DNA from: Actinobacteria bacterium 13_1_40CM_66_12
GTDB lineage: Bacteria > Chloroflexota > Dormibacteria > Dormibacterales > Dormibacteraceae
DNA length: 13,402 bases
Direction: 5' to 3'
NCBI GenBank assembly: GCA_001917895.1
Contig: MNEW01000062.1
Span: forward strand, 1-13,402
Positions within the stretch are counted from its first letter, which is position 1. Each line of letters starts with the position of its first letter. The notes under the pieces were generated by a model. The model was not told where the DNA came from and did no database searches. It was given only the letters and a program-made list of their open reading frames with translations. Positions 7,501-11,823 of the stretch are shown here, in pieces. A program made the position numbers and the translations under genes.

Positions 7501-8078
7501 TGTGCAAGTGGCTGGCCGCAGGCATCGACGTGTCGGTGGCGCTGAACGTGTCGCCGCGCATCATCGAAGATCACTCGCTCGAGGAGATGGTGGCGCAGGC
7601 GCTGGAGGCGACGAAGGTGGACCCGTGGCGCCTGACCCTCGAGATCACAGAGGGAGTCGCGATGGCCGCGGCGGCCGCGAAGGCCTTGCACACGCTGAAC
7701 GAGATGGGCGTTCGCCTTTCGCTCGACGATTTCGGGACCGGCTATTCCTCTCTCCTTTATCTGATGCGCCTGCCCGTGCATGAGATCAAGATCGACCGCT
7801 CCTTCGTCGCGGGCCTCGGCACTGACACTGACTCCGGCGCCATCGTCCGGTCGGCCGTCGGGCTCGGCCACAACCTTGGTCTGCGCGTGGTGGCGGAGGG
7901 GTTGCAGGATCGGATGGCGGAGGCGGTGCTGATCGAAGCCGGCTGCGACGCGGCGCAGGGTTTCCTGTTCGGCCGGCCTGTCACCGACGGGGAGATGACC
8001 GCCCAGCTGATGACGAACCCAGGTTCGAAGGGAGCGGCTATCGAACCAGCCGCGCACGAGGGAACCGCGGTCTCCTAG
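4506..8078 (+). CDS. Membrane-anchored PAS-PAS-GAF-PAS-GGDEF-EAL cyclic-di-GMP enzyme
   Basis: A 1190-residue protein. Residues 33-190 hold about six hydrophobic segments, an unclassified MASE-like membrane sensor. They are followed by PAS (about 205-320), PAS (330-450), GAF (453-615), PAS (622-740), GGDEF (750-912) and EAL (925-1170) domains. The synthase active site GGDEF is intact at 829-833 and an RxxD inhibition site (R820-D823) lies five residues before it. The phosphodiesterase residues are also present: EAL at 956-958, N1014, E1046 and E1049 (LEITE), DDFGTG at 1074-1079, K1095, E1131 and Q1151. It may therefore make or break down cyclic-di-GMP according to signals read by the membrane, PAS and GAF modules. 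GTG at 4506 is the only start that includes the membrane region; its ribosome site is poor and overlapped by a CCGGC-TT-GCCGG hairpin. The stop overlaps the convergent gene. Confidence 0.93.
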   Translation: MSTDRNPPAGKPAGNPFNLTPGVRAGESRSWQLPIINGFAAAAIIGAIGFRLWEAHLPSYAGQQELVLIGSGVVFAVIAVGVRASRFGANLTIQMLLMLVSAVLTVLVLGVAGPWLGDDLPPLAAAAFATILLHFELGLHARHFAYLFVIALAGLGALWIYAVTALMVSFGAIAIWTFVLLGLGLLALLTRRAVDRDLSVQIDHQASLLSALSDLGEGLVVTEDGRYVAGNDAYLKLTGYSEEELRALPTLIDLAPAEERDELTANLSERFAGKPAPVRYEAGLIAKDGRRMQVEVAIHRLTSEGPHRLLALVSDITERHRAAQAERVSELRFRTLFEQAQAGMSFAGLDGKIISVNPAYCELLGYSADELKSMSVYDVTLPDDVAATKEAQRRMMAGEEANVRFEKRFLSKDGDQVWTDVAVRLVRDVDDKPLYFQTVIIDIRDRKRAEVMQSARFAVTQALVTSPGWDRAAPAVLEGLCQSLDWELAEYWEVDLQREAMHFVTAWKRPGRDTSAYEATARDASFRRGEGLAGKVWEAGAPVAIADVAADPSARSAAAVAAGLKGIVGFPVRSGRRVVGMISLHTWAPRHLDDGLVAVMNDIGSQIGEFVERKRAEVALQESEKRMRSVLDNVSDGLATLDSTSVIESANPAVVKLFGYLEEELIGQPVDTLIATTHRSGFVNYLQRRLKLDLPSSGAHETMGKRKNGSLFPLEFVVSSMHVGSRHLFIATMRDISERKAHTDALEYQALHDALTGLPNRSLFGDRLRQALLGARRNQRMFGVLLLDLDRFKDINDALGHDRGDSLLQEVTARLRSVLRATDTIARLGGDEFAVLTTDAKHPDDVVSTARKILAALEGPFAIGDQMVETGASIGIALYPVHGDDPGTLLRRADVAMYVAKRSGGGCSLYAPEQEAQSLRRSGLAGELRRSIPQGEMTLHYQPQVLLASGAVYSVEALVRWNHPREGLMPPDRFIPMTEETGVIHPLTAWALDSALNQLCKWLAAGIDVSVALNVSPRIIEDHSLEEMVAQALEATKVDPWRLTLEITEGVAMAAAAAKALHTLNEMGVRLSLDDFGTGYSSLLYLMRLPVHEIKIDRSFVAGLGTDTDSGAIVRSAVGLGHNLGLRVVAEGLQDRMAEAVLIEAGCDAAQGFLFGRPVTDGEMTAQLMTNPGSKGAAIEPAAHEGTAVS

Positions 8079-8821
8079 TTCAGGAAGTTCGCGATCCCCA
8101 GGGGATAGAGATCGGGGTGCGCTCGGATCGCCTTGAAGATCGTTTCGCCACTGAACTCCCTCACGTCGTACTGACACAGGGCGACGGTGGGCAGACGTTT
8201 GGAGATCGTGTTGAATCCAACCTCGAAGTCGATCATCTCATCGTCTGAGACGAATCCCTTTCGGGCCGAGCTCATCTCGCCCACGACTCGGAGCAAGGTC
8301 GGGCCGGCAGATAGGGCGCGGGTCAGAACCCGCTCCCAGAAGCCGAGCGCTTCCTTCACCCACCTGCCAGGTCCGGGCGCCGTCGTGAATCGTTTTTCGC
8401 TCATCGCCGCGTCGAGGTCGATCCCATCTTCGTGACGCAAGGCTTCGATGTACGCATCGAGGACCTGACCTTCCGCGACGAGAAAGCAGGGCTGGCCGAT
8501 CAACAGGCCTTCACGGAAGAACGGGATCGTCAGCCGCAGGCGCGCCAGGTCGCTGATGTAAAAGGTCGCGAGGTGGCTGTGCACGGGGACGGATGTCCCG
8601 CCGATAACCACCCCGTCGGGAGCACTGGCGCGGCGCGGAGCGGGGGAGGAGTTTCCCTGCGACAGGAAAATGGTCAGGTCCGCTTCCCTGAATCGACGTT
8701 CCTTCCGGCGGCCAATGCGCCGAGCCTCCAGCAACCCGCTGTCGCTCCATCGCCTGACCGAGGCCTGGCTCACCCGGAGAAACCGTGCCGCCTCTGCGGT
8801 GTTGAGGAGCTTATCGCTCAT
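8075..8821 (-). CDS. HTH-MEDS transcriptional regulator, second of a coupled pair
   Basis: A 248-residue protein. Residues 4-53 form an excisionase/MerR-type helix-turn-helix (LLNTAEAARFLRVSQASVRRW, split here by its turn near residue 15, then an RRKERRF wing). A variable Ser/Ala/Pro linker (54-72) leads to a C-terminal domain resembling MEDS, the sensory domain named after the dichloromethane regulator DcmR. Supporting features are HSHLATFY (81-88), PFFREGLLIGQPCFL (100-114), E200 in the acidic helix and CQYD (216-219). Start ATG at 8819-8821 shares its A with the TGA of the upstream paralogue, so it is likely translated by reinitiation. The frame is open further upstream but that part is a shadow of the paralogue. 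Its TAG (8075-8077) overlaps the TAG of the convergent GGDEF-EAL gene. The ligand is unknown; MEDS domains are predicted to bind small organic compounds. Confidence 0.85.
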   Translation of the reverse strand: MSDKLLNTAEAARFLRVSQASVRRWSDSGLLEARRIGRRKERRFREADLTIFLSQGNSSPAPRRASAPDGVVIGGTSVPVHSHLATFYISDLARLRLTIPFFREGLLIGQPCFLVAEGQVLDAYIEALRHEDGIDLDAAMSEKRFTTAPGPGRWVKEALGFWERVLTRALSAGPTLLRVVGEMSSARKGFVSDDEMIDFEVGFNTISKRLPTVALCQYDVREFSGETIFKAIRAHPDLYPLGIANFLN

Positions 8822-9567
8822 CAAATCAGAAAGCTCGCCAGTCCCAGCTCGAACAGGTCCGTGTGGGCACGCAGCGCACCAAAGATCGTCTCCCCGCCAA
8901 ACATACGGACGTCGTACTGACACATGGTCACAGTCGGGAATCGCTTTGCGATCAGGTTGTACGCGACCTCGTACTTGATCATCTCGTCGTCGGTCGGGAA
9001 GACTGTGCGCTCGGAGGCCATCTCTCCGACAACCCGGATCAACGTCGGGCCGGCGGCAAGCACCTCTGACATGGCTTGGCTCCAGAACGCGAGAGCGCCC
9101 TCGACGTCGGTGCAGGGCCCGGCGACGATGCGGAACGACCCAGCGCGGATTGCTGCATCGATGTCGATTCGCGGCTCGCGCCGGAGAGCCTCGAGGTACG
9201 CCTCCTTTAACGCGCCCTCCGCGGCAAGGAAACAAGGCTCCCCGAGCAGGAGTCCGTCTCGCAAGAACGGGAGGGTCAAGCGCAGGCGGGCCTCGTCGCT
9301 GGCGTAAAAAGTGGCCAGGTGGCTGTGAACGGGGACGTGCGTGCCGCCTACGAACACATCGCGCTCGAGCGCGGTAGCGCTTGGGGATCGGGCAGAGCTT
9401 CCAGGTTTGAGGAAGTTCTCGAGGTCGCGTTGGGTGAAGCGCCGCTCTCGCCTGCGCCCAACCCGCCGTGCCTCGAGCAGCCCGCTGTCGCTCCACCTCC
9501 GGACGGAGGCTTGACTCACTCGCAGCATCCGCGCTGCCTCAGCCGTGTTCAGCAGTCTATCGCTCAA
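8821..9567 (-). CDS. HTH-MEDS transcriptional regulator, first of a coupled pair
   Basis: A 248-residue paralogue of the next gene, same length and alignable without gaps. By eye about nine in ten of the first 44 residues match, then roughly half to two thirds. It has the same helix-turn-helix (residues 4-53), divergent linker (54-72) and MEDS-like domain: HSHLATFY 81-88, PCFL 111-114, E200, CQYD 216-219. The start is TTG at 9565-9567, fixed by the match of its N-terminus MSDRLLNTAEAAR to the paralogue; no good ribosome site is seen. It is the promoter-proximal gene of a two-gene minus-strand operon divergent from a LysR regulator, with 85 bp between start codons. Whether it acts as activator, repressor or heterodimer partner is not shown. 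Confidence 0.85.
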   Translation of the reverse strand: MSDRLLNTAEAARMLRVSQASVRRWSDSGLLEARRVGRRRERRFTQRDLENFLKPGSSARSPSATALERDVFVGGTHVPVHSHLATFYASDEARLRLTLPFLRDGLLLGEPCFLAAEGALKEAYLEALRREPRIDIDAAIRAGSFRIVAGPCTDVEGALAFWSQAMSEVLAAGPTLIRVVGEMASERTVFPTDDEMIKYEVAYNLIAKRFPTVTMCQYDVRMFGGETIFGALRAHTDLFELGLASFLI

Positions 9568-9652
9568 TGTGACTTTGGTCTCGCCGCCTGACAGTATTGC
9601 AGAGATTCGGATACTATGTACACATCATCGATGGATAACGAAAAGGCCTGAC
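9568..9652. promoter_or_regulatory. Divergent promoter region between the HTH-MEDS pair and the LysR gene
   Basis: This 85-bp stretch is less GC-rich than its flanks. It contains GAT-N11-ATC (9610-9626), which fits the minimal T-N11-A LysR-type box, a nested ATGT-AC-ACAT dyad (9616-9625) and the palindrome CATCGATG (9626-9633). On the minus strand TAGTAT (complement of 9612-9617) is a fair -10 with a weak TTATCC -35 at 17 bases. AAAAGG (9641-9646) is the LysR ribosome site. Promoter assignments are by eye. Confidence 0.4.
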
Positions 9653-10579
9653 ATGGAGCTCCGCCAGCTCAGGGCGTTTCTACACGTCGCGAACGCTCGC
9701 CATTTTGGCAAAGCCGCGGCGGCGCTCAAGATCACGCAGCCCGCGCTGACACAGCGGATCCAGGCCCTCGAACGGGAGCTGGGAGTGCAGCTGCTGACGC
9801 GGAGCGCACGAGAGGTGCGGCTGACGCCGGCGGGCGAGATCCTCCTGCCTTACGCGACAAGCCTCATTTCCGTCGAAGATCGCGCCCTTCGCGAGCTGGC
9901 CGACAACGTGGCCGGACGCGCTGGCACCCTGCGGGTGGCCTACCTCCTCCATGGTGATATCGGCGCACAGGGCAAGATCGTCGCCGAGTTCAGGCGGCGC
10001 TACCCCGATGTCGCGGTCGAGACGAGCGTGGCTCCGGCCAGGTCAAATCTCGAGAACCTCGTGAACGGCGCTGTCGATGCCGCTTTCATCGTGCCCATGC
10101 CCATTCCACCGGACGTTGCTGTGAAGTCGATCGGGCGCAGGGCGCTCATGCTCGCGCTACCGACGGGTCATCCTCTGGCGCGGTTGGAGAGTGTTCCGGC
10201 CAGCTCCCTCCGCGGCGTTCAGATGATCCTGTGGCCACGGTCGTGGAATCCCGAGCTCTCGGCCTCGTTCCGCCAGTGGCTGGCGCGGCACACCGGCGAG
10301 GAGCCGAACATCGTCGCAGAGGAGCCGGTGGACCAGGCGTTCGAGGCGCTGACCACGAATGGCTCCTTGGCCGTCACCATTGCCGGCAGCTGGCGAGCGT
10401 CGGCCGGCACGGTGACAGGTGTTGCGTTCCGGCCATTGGTTCCGCAGCCGCTCGTCGAGCATCAGATCGCGTTCATGCGCGACGACCCCTCACCGGTGTG
10501 GAAACATCTCTTGCGCATCACCGACGAAATCATGAGTGCCAACCACGATCAAGAGAACCTAGAGGGCGACCTGCTCTAA
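9653..10579 (+). CDS. LysR-family transcriptional regulator
   Basis: A 308-residue LysR-type regulator of standard length. The N-terminal winged helix-turn-helix is canonical (MELRQLRAFLHVANARHFGKAA, with a break after residue 12, then ITQPALTQRIQALERELG and LTRSAREVRLTPAGE). A linker helix runs to about residue 88, followed by a periplasmic-binding-like effector domain (TLRVAYLL, then NLVNGAVDAAFIVPMP). The effector cannot be read from the sequence. ATG at 9653 has AAAAGG six bases upstream and starts exactly at the family N-terminus; the longer open frame upstream overlaps the divergent gene. It is divergent from the HTH-MEDS pair, the usual LysR arrangement for controlling the divergent unit, and lies nine bases before the reductase gene, with which it is probably co-transcribed. 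Confidence 0.93.
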   Translation: MELRQLRAFLHVANARHFGKAAAALKITQPALTQRIQALERELGVQLLTRSAREVRLTPAGEILLPYATSLISVEDRALRELADNVAGRAGTLRVAYLLHGDIGAQGKIVAEFRRRYPDVAVETSVAPARSNLENLVNGAVDAAFIVPMPIPPDVAVKSIGRRALMLALPTGHPLARLESVPASSLRGVQMILWPRSWNPELSASFRQWLARHTGEEPNIVAEEPVDQAFEALTTNGSLAVTIAGSWRASAGTVTGVAFRPLVPQPLVEHQIAFMRDDPSPVWKHLLRITDEIMSANHDQENLEGDLL

Positions 10580-10588
10580 TTCCGAGTC

Positions 10589-11437
10589 GTGAAGGCGTTG
10601 GTGCTCGGGGCTGGGGGCTTGCTGGGTTCCGAGATCATGAAGCTGCTTCCGGATTCAGTCGGCCTCACACGCATACAGCTTTCGGTCACCGACCTCACGG
10701 CGATGAACGGGGCGCTGTCCCACTTCCAACCCGAACTCGTTTTCAACTGCGCCGCCTATAACGCGGTCGACGGCGCAGAAGGCGAGGAGGAAGCCGCATA
10801 CCAGGTCAACGCGCAGGGGGCCTTCAACGTCGGTCTGGCGTGCGCGCAGTACGAGGTGCGCCTCATCCACTTCTCGACCAATTTCGTTTTCGACGGCGCA
10901 CTCGACCGTCCTTACCTAGAGAAGGACGAGGTCGGGCCGCTGGGGGTCTACGGGAAATCGAAGCTGGAGGGCGAGAAGCTCATGTCGATGGTGATGCCGC
11001 GCGCGCTGATCATCCGGACCGCGGCCTTGTTCGGCGGCGACGGAAGCCTGCAGCGCCACAACTTTCCAGAGCGCATCCTCGAACGCGCGCGAGCGGGCGA
11101 GCGGCTGCGGGTGGTTTCCGACCAGACCGTCAATCCCACCTATGCGGCGGACCTGGCGGCCGCGGCGATCGCGCTCGCGTCAGCGGACATGGACGGCGTG
11201 GTCCATGTCGTCAGCGCCGGCTGCTCGACATGGAACGAGCTGGCGCGCGCGACTTTGGCTGAATTTCAAGTCGCCGGTGAGGTCGACGCCGTCTCGAGCT
11301 CGGAGCTGAGTGCACCCGCGCCGCGCCCGCGCAACGGCTGCCTCGAATCGTCTCGCACCCAGGCGCTGAGGCCATGGCAAGAAGCGCTCGCGGCGTGGGC
11401 CACGACGCGCGGGGCGAACGAACCAACAAAGGCATAA
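10589..11437 (+). CDS. RmlD-like dTDP-4-dehydrorhamnose reductase / sugar-nucleotide reductase
   Basis: A 282-residue extended short-chain dehydrogenase of the RmlD substrate-binding family. It has the Rossmann motif GAGGLLG (7-13), NCAAYNAVDGAE (53-64), a catalytic region STNFVFDG (96-103) and YGKSK with Y121 and K125. The C-terminal PRPRNG...LRPWQEAL resembles the RmlD ending. RmlD reduces dTDP-4-keto-L-rhamnose to dTDP-L-rhamnose with NADPH. The usual STDYVFDG is STNFVFDG here, so a different 4-keto sugar substrate is possible. No rmlA, rmlB or rmlC lies in the window. The start is GTG at 10589 at the family N-terminus, nine bases after the LysR stop and without a strong ribosome site. A membrane glycosyltransferase lies downstream, fitting a role in surface polysaccharide. 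Confidence 0.82.
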   Translation: MKALVLGAGGLLGSEIMKLLPDSVGLTRIQLSVTDLTAMNGALSHFQPELVFNCAAYNAVDGAEGEEEAAYQVNAQGAFNVGLACAQYEVRLIHFSTNFVFDGALDRPYLEKDEVGPLGVYGKSKLEGEKLMSMVMPRALIIRTAALFGGDGSLQRHNFPERILERARAGERLRVVSDQTVNPTYAADLAAAAIALASADMDGVVHVVSAGCSTWNELARATLAEFQVAGEVDAVSSSELSAPAPRPRNGCLESSRTQALRPWQEALAAWATTRGANEPTKA

Positions 11438-11479
11438 AAAAGGCTCGGGCCGGGCGATTTCTCGACACCGGCACCGAGC
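11436..11479 (-). terminator. Intrinsic terminator oriented for minus-strand transcription
   Basis: GCTCGGGCCGG (11443-11453) pairs with CCGGC-A-CCGAGC (11468-11479) to form 11 base pairs with one bulged A and a 14-base loop. Six A residues (11436-11441) lie on the left side, so on the minus strand the stem is followed one base later by six U. On the plus strand the stem is followed by TTGG and no U-tract. It would stop transcripts entering rmlD from the right. Confidence 0.6.
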
Positions 11480-11729
11480 TTGGCTGCGGGGGGTGAGGTT
11501 CTATGTAATTGACGTCGGCCCCGGTCTCCGATCCTTTCTGAGGGTCCAGGCGAACGCCTCGACCGAAAAGTCTGGCAGAGAACCCAGCGCGGGTTTGGTC
11601 GGTCATTGCACGATTTCGACGACAAAGCGACTACGTCGCTCTGGGAATACCAAGGGGTACTTGCTTGACCTGATCCCACCGTGCTAATGATGCGTTCGTC
11701 TTCTAAACGTCTTGCACTGCTTGATCGCG
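11480..11729. other. Gene-free stretch with a short coding-like minus-strand tail
   Basis: No convincing gene on either strand, and base composition is less GC-biased than the flanks. A 64-codon plus-strand frame (11493-11687) lacks the codon bias of its neighbours. On the minus strand, 11683 down to 11603 reads 26 codons ending ...PLVFPERRSRFVVEIVQ and a TGA, without a start codon, which resembles the end of a protein. A hairpin AGCGAC-TAC-GTCGCT lies at 11626-11640. TTGACC at 11665-11670 resembles a -35 on the plus strand, but no good -10 is correctly spaced. Confidence 0.4.
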
Positions 11730-11796
11730 TCACGGGAGGTCACCGGGTGGCCTGGCGTCTGCCGGGCTGCTGTTCGGCTCGTCCGGACGACCGTGA
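11730..11796 (+). other. Foldable leader before the glycosyltransferase gene
   Basis: TCACGG (11730-11735) can pair with CCGTGA (11791-11796), enclosing a GGTCA/TGGCC hairpin (11738-11752, one G-U pair) and the 12-base perfect palindrome TCGTCCGGACGA (11779-11790). This would form a multibranch structure ending 27 bases before the start codon. No known riboswitch core was recognised. In GC-rich DNA such folds can arise by chance. Confidence 0.3.
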
Positions 11797-11823
11797 TCCT
11801 CGAGCAACCGAAAGGCTCCCGGC

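Noticed and set aside
8822..9496. 473-residue version of the second HTH-MEDS gene
   Set aside because: The extra N-terminal 225 residues overlap the paralogue in another frame and are Arg/Pro-rich. The helix-turn-helix start aligns with the paralogue at ATG 8819-8821.
11493..11687. 64-codon plus-strand open frame in the rmlD-glycosyltransferase gap
   Set aside because: Its third codon positions lack the strong G/C bias of real genes here, and no homology or clear ribosome site beyond a G run was seen.
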